A stretch of DNA of 64,000 bases from Rhizobium acidisoli (GTDB lineage Bacteria > Pseudomonadota > Alphaproteobacteria > Rhizobiales > Rhizobiaceae). Position numbers and translations under genes: made by a program. Under the pieces are notes generated by a model. It had not been told where the DNA came from and searched no databases. It worked only from the letters and a program-made list of their open reading frames with translations. How positions within the stretch are numbered: position 1 is the first letter of the stretch; every line of letters begins with the position of its first letter. Location: contig NZ_CP034998.1 in assembly GCF_002531755.2 (NCBI RefSeq), positions 2,356,001 to 2,420,000 on the forward strand, in the 5' to 3' direction. This document shows, piece after piece, positions 45,018 to 54,127 of the stretch.

Positions 45018-45836
45018 TCAGTTTGCCGGCGGCGGCTCTCCCGATGACGCCGTCAGCTGGGTGAATGTCTGCTGCTGCCCGAGCCAGGTCTGGTAGTCTG
45101 CGTCGTTGTCGACGACGACGGTACCGCGCATTTGCGGATGGCCGACGCCGCAGAGTTCGGCGCAGAGGATCTCGAAAGTCCCTGTCCGCGTCGGCGTGAG
45201 CCAGAAATAGGTGATCATGCCGGGGATCATGTCCATTTTGGCGCGGAATTCCGGCACATAGAAATCATGGAGCACATCGACGGAGCGCAGCAGGATGTGC
45301 ACCGGCTTGCCGATCGGCAGATGCAGCTCGCCGCCCTCGATGATGATGTCGTCGAGGCCGCTTGCGTCGTTCTTATCGAGGCCGAGCGGGTTCTCGGGGC
45401 TGACGTCGCGCGTCTCCGCGCGGCCGAGCTTTCCGTCGGCACCCGGCAGGCGGAAGCTCCACAGCCATTGCTGGCTGACGACCTCGACCGATGCGGCATC
45501 GGCAGGCACCGTGATGAACTGGTTCCACACGATGAGGCCGGGCGCCAGCATCGCCGCGACACCGACCGCCGTTCCCCCTCCCAGCAGCAATTCCAGCCGG
45601 CGGTTCTCGGGCTCATAATGCGCCCGGTTTCCGGGCTTATGCCGGAAGCGGAAGACGCAGTAGGCCATGAACGACACCACCGCCACGAAGACGATACCGG
45701 TGATCCAGAAGGTGATGACGAGGGTACTGTCGATATAGGTCCAGTTGGACGCGATCGGCGTCCACCACCACGGGCTCAGCACATGAAACAGCACGGAGCC
45801 GACGACAATCAGGACGAGGATCAGCACGACAGCCAT
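45018..45836 (-). CDS. coxM: Cytochrome c oxidase subunit II
   Basis: A 272-residue protein with two N-terminal transmembrane helices (about 3-20 and 38-62) and a periplasmic CuA domain. CuA ligands are H190, C225, E227, C229, H233 and M236 (CAELCGVGHPQM), so it accepts electrons from cytochrome c rather than quinol. An unusual hydrophobic segment near 85-105 precedes the CuA domain. First gene of the oxidase operon (coxM). Confidence 0.95.
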   Translation of the reverse strand: MAVVLILVLIVVGSVLFHVLSPWWWTPIASNWTYIDSTLVITFWITGIVFVAVVSFMAYCVFRFRHKPGNRAHYEPENRRLELLLGGGTAVGVAAMLAPGLIVWNQFITVPADAASVEVVSQQWLWSFRLPGADGKLGRAETRDVSPENPLGLDKNDASGLDDIIIEGGELHLPIGKPVHILLRSVDVLHDFYVPEFRAKMDMIPGMITYFWLTPTRTGTFEILCAELCGVGHPQMRGTVVVDNDADYQTWLGQQQTFTQLTASSGEPPPAN

Positions 45837-46001
45837 TTCCGCTCCTCCTCGAGCAGGTTGACCCGTGAAACCGCATTCCGCAAAAAGTCCGTCTTTATTA
45901 TCGCACAGATAGAAAATATCGGCAATTACGGCAATTTAGCCATGCGCCGCCCGGCCGCGGCCCGTCATTTGGGGTATTGCCCGTCACTGCGAATATGCCC
46001 A

Positions 46002-46391
46002 TCACTGCGAATATTGTTTGAGATAGGCGATGAGATCGGTGATCTCCTGGTCGTCCTTCACGCCGACAAAGGCCATCTTCGTGCCTTTCACCTTTGCCTT
46101 CGGATTATGGAGATAGTCGCGCAGCACGGTCTCGTCCCAGACGAGGCCGCCTTCACCGGCCGCCTTCATTGCGGCCGAATAGGCGAAATCGGGATGCGTC
46201 CCGGCCTTCCTGCCGAACAGCTTGTTCAGCGACGGACCGACCTTGTTGGTATCGGACTCGACGACATGACAGGTCGCGCATTTCTTGAAAACAGTGGCCC
46301 CAGCCGTCGCATCACCCTCCTGCGCCCCGGCATGACCGGGGAAAAGGGCAATCGCAGTTGCACCAATCAGCAGAACAACACGGTAATCCAT
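46002..46391 (-). CDS. Class I c-type cytochrome
   Basis: A 129-residue exported cytochrome. A signal peptide (MDYRVVLLIGATAIALF, cleavage after HAGA) is followed by the heme site CATCH and the distal methionine in GTKMAFVGVKDD. It belongs to the c550/mitochondrial-like class I family and is the likely electron donor to the adjacent CuA-type oxidase. GAGG precedes the ATG at 46391. Gap of 165 nt to coxM, same strand. Confidence 0.92.
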   Translation of the reverse strand: MDYRVVLLIGATAIALFPGHAGAQEGDATAGATVFKKCATCHVVESDTNKVGPSLNKLFGRKAGTHPDFAYSAAMKAAGEGGLVWDETVLRDYLHNPKAKVKGTKMAFVGVKDDQEITDLIAYLKQYSQ

Positions 46392-46569
46392 GGCAAACCT
46401 CATCCTCCTCAAGGTCGCCGGCCACTCACACCCTCCATTATCTCTCGCGTGTGGGTGGTGGTTGTTATGGCTCGAAGCTTAATCCTTCGCGGATGCAAGT
46501 CAATCGCCTCACAGTTGGGGTCGCCTGAACGCATATGAGATCAGGTGAACCCGGCGCGGATAACGGCCA

Positions 46570-47493
46570 CTACACCTCGATCGAAAGCGCCTCCGTCACC
46601 GCCAAATCCGCCATGGCAAGTGCTGCCTCGCGGGTCCTCGCGGCGGCGATGAAGCGGCCGTTGTGGCAGAAGCTCGCGCCCTCTATGCCGCAAACCGCCT
46701 CCAGCTCTCCATTGGCGAGACCGGCCCAGGCTGCCGGCAGATCGGCCCTGAGCTCGAAACCCTCCTCGGCCCGGCGGATGCCGGTCACGCACCAATCCTT
46801 TTCGCGCGGATGGACGACGAACAGCAGGTGATCGGCGCCTGCCTTGACGATGGCCGGACGGAACGGCATTCCCCTCGGCAGCTCCAGAACACGCCCCTGC
46901 CCCGCAGCCTCGATTGCCCGATGCACCATCGCCTCGGCCCGCAATTTTGCGGCACTCTGGGCTATCCTCGCCTCGACGAAACTGCGGGCAATGGCAAGCG
47001 CCGCGTGGAAGGCGCGATCGTCGGCCTCGGGTTCTGCTTCGTCGAAAACCGGTTTCAGCGTCTCCAGCAGCGCCGGCAAGGTCAAGCCCGCCAACGGCCC
47101 CGAGGGGCTGAGCGCGCCATTGTCGGTCAGATCGATCGGCAGCACGAAGCCCGCATCGAAAGTGCCATGCACCGCCTCGACATGCGCTTCGGGAAGGCCG
47201 GAGGCTGCGAGATAATCACGGCCGTAATGCTTCCAGATCAAGCCGAACGAGCTGTAGGGCTGGCCATCTTCGCGCGTCGGCGCGCCGCGCTGGTGGTGAT
47301 CGAATATCCCCGCAGCAGGATCATAGGCACCGCCGACATCATAGATGATGCGGCCTTCGCCCGGCGTGATCCATTCCGGCGCCCGGCTGCGGACGATACG
47401 CGCCTGCGGGAAAAGCCGGGTCAGGATGACGCTCGACAGCAATTCATCGGCATGGAAGCCACCGGAATGGGTGACGAGGAAATCGGGGATCAT
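46570..47493 (-). CDS. MYG1-family protein
   Basis: A 307-residue protein of the MYG1 (UPF0160) family, which has a DHH-like metal-dependent phosphoesterase/exonuclease fold. The motifs THSGGFHADELLSSVIL and GIFDHHQRG hold the metal ligands; the C-terminal half (FAVNGEL-like GELEAVCGIEGASF) is characteristic. Eukaryotic MYG1 is an RNA exonuclease; the role in bacteria is not established. Confidence 0.92.
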   Translation of the reverse strand: MIPDFLVTHSGGFHADELLSSVILTRLFPQARIVRSRAPEWITPGEGRIIYDVGGAYDPAAGIFDHHQRGAPTREDGQPYSSFGLIWKHYGRDYLAASGLPEAHVEAVHGTFDAGFVLPIDLTDNGALSPSGPLAGLTLPALLETLKPVFDEAEPEADDRAFHAALAIARSFVEARIAQSAAKLRAEAMVHRAIEAAGQGRVLELPRGMPFRPAIVKAGADHLLFVVHPREKDWCVTGIRRAEEGFELRADLPAAWAGLANGELEAVCGIEGASFCHNGRFIAAARTREAALAMADLAVTEALSIEV

Positions 47494-47767
47494 GGGAGCT
47501 TTGCGCCTTGTCGTTCGCGGAGGGTCCGCTTGCGGGTCGGAACCAGATAGCCGTTGCCGGCGACGATCTCAACCCATGCTTGGCGCATTTCACCTCAGCG
47601 CCGCCCTGCCGCTCGCCACCCATTCGTACTCATTGAGTTTGCGAGCGACCACCGCGAAGCCGAGAACGAGTCACGGTCGATCTCCAGGATCGCCGTTGCA
47701 GCCCTCGCAAAACTGCTTATTCTCCGGCGTCGAAAATGTTCATTTGCGAAAGCGAAAGAGGCGGCGT

Positions 47768-48259
47768 TTGGAGATTCCTCAGCACTTTCATGTTGCCGAG
47801 ACCGCGGGATGGCTGGTGAACCACCGGATGAACTCCGCCCTTCCCGGCTATCTCATGATCAGTTGCAAGACCGACACGACCGACCTTTCGGATTTGTCCG
47901 AAAAGGCGTTGGGCGAATTCGGCCCATTGCTTGCAAGAACGCAGAAGGCGCTGAAACAGGACCTGAATGCTCAGCGCGTCTATATCGGCCGATACGGGCA
48001 CTCGCCCGGTTATCCGATCCATTTTCATGTCATCCCGATATATGACTGGGTGGAGGAGTTGTTCTGGAAGGACGGCCGGTATCGTCTGCTCGAGAATTTT
48101 GCAGAAGGACCGGGAGAAACCGCAACGGACGGCGCGGAACTGACGCTGTTCGTCTGGCGCGAGTTCTGTGAACGCGCAGTGCCGCCACCGGTCAGAGGGC
48201 CATCGGTCTCAGAGGTCATCACGTTATTGCGGGAGGTAATGCGGTTTCCGGCGCCTTGA
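47768..48259 (+). CDS. HIT-family nucleotide hydrolase-like protein
   Basis: A 163-residue HIT-fold protein. The domain shows FHVAETAGWLVNHRMN, GYLMISCKT and the histidine triad region GYPIHFHVIPIYDWVEELFW, in which two of the three histidines are clear. I chose the TTG at 47768, with AGAGG nearby, since no ATG precedes the domain in frame; an in-frame TTG at 47744 is an alternative. The open frame extends further upstream with no family similarity. Substrate unknown. Confidence 0.78.
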   Translation: MEIPQHFHVAETAGWLVNHRMNSALPGYLMISCKTDTTDLSDLSEKALGEFGPLLARTQKALKQDLNAQRVYIGRYGHSPGYPIHFHVIPIYDWVEELFWKDGRYRLLENFAEGPGETATDGAELTLFVWREFCERAVPPPVRGPSVSEVITLLREVMRFPAP

Positions 48260-48281
48260 TTTCGTGCATGAAGTCAACCGC

Positions 48282-48845
48282 TTAAGGCAGCGCCGGTCCC
48301 GGCTGACTTGCAACAAGCGCACGGCCGGCCGCCGCGCCGGCATGAAGGCAGATAAGGCCGATCGCGGCCAGAGAATTGATCAGCAGGACATTCGCCACCA
48401 CAGACGCCGAAAACGCTCCCTCGCCTGACGGAAGCACGGCCGTCGCGGCAAAGAGCACGCCTTCATAGGCAACGAAGCCGGCCATGAAGGCGCCAGCCGC
48501 GGCGACGCTGAGGCTGGCGGCAAGGCGAAGCACGCCGAGCGCTGCGGCCAGGGATGCGAATGCGGCAATACCGATCGCCAGACCCCAGGCATAGCTGTCC
48601 CAAGTCTGGGGATAGCCGAGCACGAGATAGCCGACCATCTGGTTGGCGAGCCAGCCCAGCAGAACCGTCGTCAGCGCCATGCGCCGGGGAAGAATGACCG
48701 CCGATACCGCCGCCAGGGCCACGAAGGGCGTGACGCAGGCAAAAACCAGGCTGAGAGCGACACTTGCACCTGAAATGATGACGACCCAGGCGACGGCGAA
48801 GCCGGGGATGACGGGGCGCAGGGGAAACTGATTTCGTTCGAGCAT
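48282..48845 (-). CDS. Membrane protein downstream of cobalamin transport operon
   Basis: A 187-residue protein with about five to six hydrophobic helices, starting MLERNQFPLRPVIPGFAVAW. GGAG precedes the ATG at 48845. It lies 121 nt downstream of btuD on the same strand and so may be under the same cobalamin riboswitch. It has no ATPase or binding-protein motifs; it does not match CbtA in obvious features. A role in cobalt or corrinoid handling is an inference from context. Confidence 0.65.
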   Translation of the reverse strand: MLERNQFPLRPVIPGFAVAWVVIISGASVALSLVFACVTPFVALAAVSAVILPRRMALTTVLLGWLANQMVGYLVLGYPQTWDSYAWGLAIGIAAFASLAAALGVLRLAASLSVAAAGAFMAGFVAYEGVLFAATAVLPSGEGAFSASVVANVLLINSLAAIGLICLHAGAAAGRALVASQPGPALP

Positions 48846-48966
48846 CTCGAAACTCCGTTCGACCGGGCGGGGCGCACGCGCGCGCCCCGAGAAATCATAC
48901 GCCAGTCCATGAAAAAGGCCAGTGAGGTCATATCTCCTCCTTGAGTTCGAAAATCCCGGCCGTTCC

Positions 48967-49731
48967 TCAATCCATGACGTATTGGATATGATGCCGGCCA
49001 TGCACGGCCGATTTTTGGACATGGGCGCGAACGCCGAAAACCCGGCCGATCATATCCTCCGTCAGCACGTGCTCCGGCGCCCCCGAGGCGACGACCTCGC
49101 CCTTCTGAAGCACCGCCAGGCTGTCGCAAAACATCGCCGCCAGGTTGAGATCGTGCAGCGCGACGATGCAGGTGATGCCTAGCTTCGAGATCAGCTGGAG
49201 AATGTCGAGCTGGTGCTGGATATCGAGATGATTGGTCGGCTCGTCGAGCAGCAGCTCGCTCGGCGTCTGAGCCAGCGAACGCGCAATATGGACACGCTGG
49301 CGCTCGCCGCCCGACAGCGTCTGCCAGAGCTGGCCCGCCCGCTCCCGCATGTCGACCCGCAACAAGGCCTCGTCGACGGCGGCATCGTCCTCCGCACCGA
49401 AGGGCGCAAGCAGCCCGCGATGCGGCGTGCGGCCGAGCCGAACCACGTCGCGCACGGTCAGCTGGGTATCGGTCGTCGACTGCTGCTCGACGAAAGCGAT
49501 GCGCCGGGCAAGGGCTGCGCGCGACAGCGAAGCGATATCGTCTTCGCCCAGCCGGATGACGCCGCTGCGGACCTTGCGCAGCCGGCAGATCAGCCTCAGC
49601 AGGCTCGATTTGCCGGACCCGTTCGGCCCGAGCAGACCGAGAACCTTGCCCTTTGCCACCGTCAGGCTGACGCCGTTGACGATGACCGTGTCGCCGGCGG
49701 CGAAACTCACCGCGTCGATGGTAATGCTCAT
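48967..49731 (-). CDS. btuD: Corrinoid ABC transporter ATPase
   Basis: A 254-residue ATPase with Walker A GPNGSGKSS, signature LSGGERQR, Walker B ELLLDEPTNHLD and the LHDLNLAAMFCD H-loop, the profile of the FecCD/BtuCD-type importers. Its start codon overlaps the btuC stop (ATGA). Cobalamin as substrate is inferred from the riboswitch upstream of the operon; iron-siderophore transport would be the alternative. Confidence 0.9.
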   Translation of the reverse strand: MSITIDAVSFAAGDTVIVNGVSLTVAKGKVLGLLGPNGSGKSSLLRLICRLRKVRSGVIRLGEDDIASLSRAALARRIAFVEQQSTTDTQLTVRDVVRLGRTPHRGLLAPFGAEDDAAVDEALLRVDMRERAGQLWQTLSGGERQRVHIARSLAQTPSELLLDEPTNHLDIQHQLDILQLISKLGITCIVALHDLNLAAMFCDSLAVLQKGEVVASGAPEHVLTEDMIGRVFGVRAHVQKSAVHGRHHIQYVMD

Positions 49732-50768
49732 GCGCTTCTCCGCACGCGATAGAGGATGACGGCGAAGGCCGGCGCGCCGAAGAGCGCCGTGACGACGCCG
49801 ATCGGCAGAACCTGCTGCGGGATGATGATGCGCGAGACGATATCGGCGCCGACCATATAGATCGCGCCGCCGAGCGCCGTTGCCGGCAGCAGCCACCGAT
49901 GGCCCGGTCCGACGAGGAAGCGGGCCGCATGCGGAATGACCAGGCCGACGAAGCCGATCGAGCCGACCATGCTGACGACGCTTGCCGTCATCGCCGCCGT
50001 CAGCCCGAACAGCAGGATCTGGACGCGGCGCACGGCAATGCCGAGCGAGGCGGCCGCATCCGTGCCGAAGGCGAAAGCATCGAGCGCCCGGACATGGGCC
50101 ATGCAGATGAGGAAACCGGCAAACGCGATCGGCACCGAGAGATAGACATCCGGCCAGCGCACGCCGCTGAGCGAACCCAGAAGCCAGAACAGAATGCCGC
50201 GCGCCTGCTCGGCATTCGCCGATGTCGTCACGATGTAGGAGGTCAGCGCAGTGAAGAGCTGCGAACCGGCAACGCCGCACAGGATGATGCGCTCGCCGGT
50301 TCCCCCCGCACCCGTCGCAAGGAAGCCGACCAGCAGAAAGGCAATGACCGCGCCGATGAAGGCGCCGCTGGACAGGCCGAGAACACCGTAGCCGAGGCCG
50401 AGGATCATCACGCAGACGGCTCCCGTCGAAGCGCCGGCGGAGATGCCGAGCACATAGGGTTCGGCCAGCGGATTGCGCAGCAGCGCCTGCAGGACGGCAC
50501 CGCAGAGCGAGAGCGACGCGCCGGCGCTGGCTGCAACCAGCGCCCGGCTCAGACGATAATCCCAGACGATGCCCTGGTGGATGCGGCTGAGCTCGAATTG
50601 CGTTCCGAAAAGCCGGTTCGACACCGCCTCCGCCGTCGTCGCTAGCGGGATCGCGATCTCGCCGATCGAAACGGCAAGGCTGATCATCAGTCCGAGAAGG
50701 AGAAGGGCTGAAATGGTGAGCGCGGCAAGCGCCCACCATCCTTGTTGCCTGACCGACACTGCCTTCAC
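49728..50768 (-). CDS. btuC: Corrinoid ABC transporter permease
   Basis: A 346-residue FecCD-family permease with about ten transmembrane helices. The ATPase-contact segment is typical (RNPLAEPYVLGISAGAS) and near the end GSIGFVGLVIPHAARFLVG. It starts with GTG at 50768, overlapping the btuF stop codon by 4 bp. Part of the riboswitch-led btuFCD operon. Confidence 0.9.
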   Translation of the reverse strand: MKAVSVRQQGWWALAALTISALLLLGLMISLAVSIGEIAIPLATTAEAVSNRLFGTQFELSRIHQGIVWDYRLSRALVAASAGASLSLCGAVLQALLRNPLAEPYVLGISAGASTGAVCVMILGLGYGVLGLSSGAFIGAVIAFLLVGFLATGAGGTGERIILCGVAGSQLFTALTSYIVTTSANAEQARGILFWLLGSLSGVRWPDVYLSVPIAFAGFLICMAHVRALDAFAFGTDAAASLGIAVRRVQILLFGLTAAMTASVVSMVGSIGFVGLVIPHAARFLVGPGHRWLLPATALGGAIYMVGADIVSRIIIPQQVLPIGVVTALFGAPAFAVILYRVRRSA

Positions 50769-51781
50769 TGCGACAGGCCGAAGGATTTGATGCCGTTCGC
50801 CAAGGTCTCGATGCCGTCGATCGTGCGGATCGTCGGGTTCATCGATTGCGCGTCCATCATCACGAAGTGCTTGTTCCTGACGGCATCGAGTTCCTTGGTC
50901 ACGGGGTCGTTCTCGAGAAAATCGATCTTGACCTTCGGATCGTCGGCGGCGTAGCGGCGCCGGTCCATGGTGGCGAGCACCATGACGGCCGGGTTCGCCT
51001 GGGCGATGGTTTCCCAGCCGACCAGCGGCCATTCCTCTTCGGTCGTGAGGACATTCCTGGCGCCGATCGCCTTCAGGATATAGGCAGGCGCGCTGTTCTT
51101 GCCGGCGATGAAGGCATCGCCGTTGACTTCCTTGCTGGAGAACCAGAAGACGATAGGCAGGTTCTTGCCCGATGCGCCGGATATCGATGCGACGGCATCC
51201 GCCTCGCGCTTCTTCAACTTGGAAATCAGCGCATCGCCGCGCTCCTTCACGTCGAAGATCTCCGAGAGCTCGGCGATCTCACGGTAGACCAGCTCCATCG
51301 TGAACAGCTCCTTGCGCACACCGTCGCCGCCATCGGTGTTGACCTTGGCGACGCAATCGGCCGGCGCGAGATAGGTATTGATCCCGAGATCCTGGAACTG
51401 CTCCCGCTTGCCGACGGAGCCCTGTGCGCCGACATGCCATTCGAACTCGGCCGCCACCAGGTCGGGCTCCTGTCCGACGACGGATTCGAAGCTCGGATCA
51501 TTGTCGGCGAGACGCTTTATCTTGCTGTTGGCCTCGGCATATTGCGGCAGGACCGGACCGACCCAGACGGCCGTGCCGGCGATCTTCTCGGCAAGGCCGA
51601 GCGAGAAGAGAATTTCGGTCATGCCCTGGCCGATCGAAACGATCTTCGATGGCGCTTTCTGGAACGTCACCTGCTCACCGCAATTGGTGATGGTCAAAGG
51701 ATATTGGGTGGCGGCAAGGCTCGGTACCGCAAGGCCGATCAGCCCGAAGGCAAATGTCATGGTGGCGAGAATCTGGCGCAT
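50765..51781 (-). CDS. btuF: Periplasmic corrinoid/iron-complex-binding protein
   Basis: A 338-residue TroA/BtuF-type binding protein. A signal peptide (MRQILATMTFAFGLIGLAVP) is followed by YPLTITNCGEQVTF, KIVSIGQGMTEILFSLGL and the second lobe (FWFSSKEVNGDAFIAGKN). The family also holds siderophore binders, but the cobalamin riboswitch upstream points to B12. First gene of the operon. Confidence 0.88.
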   Translation of the reverse strand: MRQILATMTFAFGLIGLAVPSLAATQYPLTITNCGEQVTFQKAPSKIVSIGQGMTEILFSLGLAEKIAGTAVWVGPVLPQYAEANSKIKRLADNDPSFESVVGQEPDLVAAEFEWHVGAQGSVGKREQFQDLGINTYLAPADCVAKVNTDGGDGVRKELFTMELVYREIAELSEIFDVKERGDALISKLKKREADAVASISGASGKNLPIVFWFSSKEVNGDAFIAGKNSAPAYILKAIGARNVLTTEEEWPLVGWETIAQANPAVMVLATMDRRRYAADDPKVKIDFLENDPVTKELDAVRNKHFVMMDAQSMNPTIRTIDGIETLANGIKSFGLSQ

Positions 51782-51849
51782 GAAAACCTCGATTGAAGGA
51801 AAAAAGCACGGTTATGCCGCACGCGCGGCCGAAGGCACGCTGACGCGCG

Positions 51850-51918
51850 CTAGCCGCAGGAGGTCCAATCGAGACGGATGCATGCCGAAATTCGGCGGAG
51901 GTTCAGAAGGTCAATCAT
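51850..51918 (-). CDS. Possible 22-residue leader ORF between riboswitch and btuF
   Basis: Starts with ATG at 51918 behind AAGGAAC at suitable spacing and reads MIDLLNLRRISACIRLDWTS and two more residues before TAG. It lies downstream of the cobalamin riboswitch and 69 nt upstream of btuF. A perfect CCGGGC/GCCCGG hairpin lies just before its ribosome site. It may be a translated leader or a chance frame. Confidence 0.35.
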   Translation of the reverse strand: MIDLLNLRRISACIRLDWTSCG

Positions 51919-51929
51919 GTCTGTTCCTT

Positions 51930-51947
51930 GTCCGGGCATCCCCGCCC
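51930..51947 (-). promoter_or_regulatory. Hairpin downstream of the riboswitch
   Basis: On the minus strand CCGGGC, six bases, GCCCGG form a strong short stem between the B12 aptamer and the leader ORF/btuF. Candidate expression-platform element (no T-run, so more likely to affect translation or antitermination than to be an intrinsic terminator). Confidence 0.45.
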
Positions 51948-51969
51948 GGTTGATTGGATCGTGATTGAC

Positions 51970-52200
51970 GGCAGGTCTCCTGGCTTGCGGATATCCGTCT
52001 TTCATCCGCCTTCCCGCGATATATCGCAGTGGCGAGGCTATCAGCCCTTCAGAGATGGCCGGTCGCTGGCCACACCTGAGATGATCGACAATCCGCATAC
52101 AGTTGCGGGGGCAGCCACGGTCTCGGTCCCTTCTGGGTCGTCCTCACCGTGTTCCCTATTAATCCCCTTGGAGTCATCTTCAGGGAACCGTCGCCCCCAG
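51970..52200 (-). ncRNA. Cobalamin riboswitch
   Basis: On the minus strand the leader holds the B12 box AAGCCAGGAGACCTGCC (51970-51986), the GCCACTG and GGGAAGGCG segments, the GCCCCCGCAACTGT core and a GGTTCCCTGAAGATGA and TTAATAGGGAA stem region, in the right order for an adenosylcobalamin aptamer. It lies about 190 nt upstream of btuF and should repress the operon when cobalamin is plentiful. Confidence 0.92.
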
Positions 52201-52383
52201 TTACGTCGCCGGCCCGCGCGACGTCAATGATTATTGCGGAGGATTGGGTCTGGTGGGCGAAAAATGGAGACGGACCGTCGGAGCGCTGTCGGCCGGTATA
52301 GTGCCAGCATCCTCACCCCAGGATAGGGCTCTCTTAAGCATCCTCCCGTTCCCACTGTCGTGGGCGCGGCATCCAGCAACCTC

Positions 52384-52652
52384 CCTCATGCTGAGGTGCG
52401 CAGCCCGAGAGGGCGAAGCCTCGAAGCACGCCGCAACGGTGCTCCTTGCTAAAAACACATCCCGCTCTGCGAATGAAGCACCCGCCTCGTCTTTCGAGGC
52501 TTCAGCCTTCGGCTTCCGCACCTCAAGATGAGGCTCTCTTGAGCGTCGACACAAGATCTCCCGTTCCCGCTGCGTGGGTGCGGCACCCTCCGACCTCCCT
52601 CATGCTGAGGCGCGCAGCCCGCAAGGGCGAAGCCTCGGAGCACGCGCCGCAG
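52384..52652. repeat. Three dispersed palindromic repeats
   Basis: Units at 52384-52432 (CTCATGCTGAGGTGCGCAG), 52484-52533 (inverted, CCTCGTCTTTCGAGGC) and 52602-52652 (CTCATGCTGAGGCGCGCAG). They fill the gap between the riboswitch and the blh gene. Confidence 0.8.
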
Positions 52653-52669
52653 CGCTGCTCCCTGCGTTC

Positions 52670-53950
52670 CTACAACGCATCCAGCGGAATCTTCAGATAG
52701 CGCCGGCCGTTCTCCTCGGGCTCGGGCAGCCGCCCGCCACGGATGTTGACCTGCAGCGCGTGCAGCATCAGCTTCGGCTTCGGCAGCGTACGGTCGCGCG
52801 CCTGGCGCAGCGCCACAAAGCCGGCCTCGTCGATGCCCGATATATGCGGATTGGCGCCCCTCTGGGCGGTCACCGTGCTTTCCCAGCGGGGATGGCGACC
52901 GCCAGGCTGATAGTCGTGGCCGGAAAAGAGCCGGGTCTCCTCGGGCAGCGACAGGATGGCCTGGATCGAGTGCCAGAGGGCGCTGGCGCTGCCGCCGGGA
53001 AAATCAGTGCGCGCCGTGCCGGAATCCGGGGTGAATACGGTGTCGTGCACGAAGGCGGCGTCACCGATCACATAGGTCACCGAGGCAAGCGTATGGCCGG
53101 GCGAGAACATCACACGGGCTTCAAGCCCGCCGATCTCGAAAGTGTCGCCCTCGGCAAACAGCCGGTCCCATTGCGAGCCGTCGGTTTCGAGTGCCGGCCA
53201 GTTGTAGATTTCCTTCCAGAGCAGCTGGACCTCGGTGACATGGGCGCCGATCGCTGTCGGCGCGCCGGTCTTTCCCTTGAGATAGTGCGCGGCGGAGAAA
53301 TGATCGGCATGCGGATGCGTGTCGAGGACCCACTCGACCGTCAGCCCTTCGCTGTCGATATGCGCGAGGATGGCGTCGGCATTGGTCGTTCCCGTCGCAC
53401 CCGACATCTCGTCGAAATCGAGCACCGGGTCGATGATGGCGCAGCGTTTCGTGACCGGGTCTGAAACGACATATTGCACACTGCAGGTGCGGGGTTCGAA
53501 GAAGGCCTTCACGACAGCCGCCTGCCCTGCCCGCTTTTCCAGCCAGCGGCGTGCGACGGCAAGATCGAAGCCGAGGTTTTGACCGAAGGCCTCGACGTCC
53601 CCGGGTTGCATCCGCCCGTCGAGCACCTCTCCGAGCGCATAGAGCGTCAGCGCCCGGGTGCCGCTCTTGCAATGAGCGACAACCGGCCCCTTCGCTTGCA
53701 TCATCGCCCTCTGGAAGGCGCGGATATCGGCCTCGGTGATCTCGGCCCCTTTCACCGGCACGAAGCTGTAGGCGAGCCCCGCGGCGGCGGCAGAAGCCTT
53801 TTCCGCCGCATCGCCCGGCTGCCCCGGCTCCTCGCCATCCGGCCGGGCATTGATGACGCCGGCAAAACCGTCTGCCGCAAAAGCAGCAAAACCGGCGGCA
53901 TCGGGCTGCCCCGCCACCGATATCAGCTCATTGACCCTCACGGATGTCAT
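52670..53950 (-). CDS. blh: Bifunctional sulfur transferase/dioxygenase Blh
   Basis: A 426-residue two-domain protein. Residues about 1-140 form a rhodanese/phosphatase-like domain with the active-site loop HCKSGTR (C94). Residues about 150-426 form a metallo-beta-lactamase-fold persulfide dioxygenase with THPHADH (H212, H214, D216, H217), FSPGHT and FSGHDYQPGGR. Blh oxidises sulfide-derived persulfides and is normally controlled by the BigR repressor; no bigR is present here. ATG at 53950 chosen. An AT-rich stretch with two GTATAT copies lies upstream at about 53988-54016. Confidence 0.93.
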   Translation of the reverse strand: MTSVRVNELISVAGQPDAAGFAAFAADGFAGVINARPDGEEPGQPGDAAEKASAAAAGLAYSFVPVKGAEITEADIRAFQRAMMQAKGPVVAHCKSGTRALTLYALGEVLDGRMQPGDVEAFGQNLGFDLAVARRWLEKRAGQAAVVKAFFEPRTCSVQYVVSDPVTKRCAIIDPVLDFDEMSGATGTTNADAILAHIDSEGLTVEWVLDTHPHADHFSAAHYLKGKTGAPTAIGAHVTEVQLLWKEIYNWPALETDGSQWDRLFAEGDTFEIGGLEARVMFSPGHTLASVTYVIGDAAFVHDTVFTPDSGTARTDFPGGSASALWHSIQAILSLPEETRLFSGHDYQPGGRHPRWESTVTAQRGANPHISGIDEAGFVALRQARDRTLPKPKLMLHALQVNIRGGRLPEPEENGRRYLKIPLDAL

Positions 53951-54127
53951 CGAAGCCCCCGCGCTGCCTGCATCGGCAGTATCGCATGTATATCGGTACA
54001 ATCTCACAAGTATATTGCCGAGCGCAAGAATAGTCGCTTGGCATCGTTCCCCTGCGTCTGCAACCAGCCCGCGGACTGACAATGCCGCCGGAGGCGCTGC
54101 CGCCCCTACCGGCCCGGCTCGTCACGA

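Noticed and set aside
43296..45047. 583-codon open frame antisense to coxN
   Set aside because: Same reason: an antisense shadow of a strongly biased GC-rich gene.
47345..47767. Longer N-terminus for the HIT protein
   Set aside because: The frame is open but shows no HIT-family sequence before the TTG at 47768, and the neighbouring MYG1 gene start is on the other strand.
53988..54016. BigR operator upstream of blh
   Set aside because: Two GTATAT copies are present but they are direct rather than inverted, and no bigR gene is in the window; not strong enough to call.
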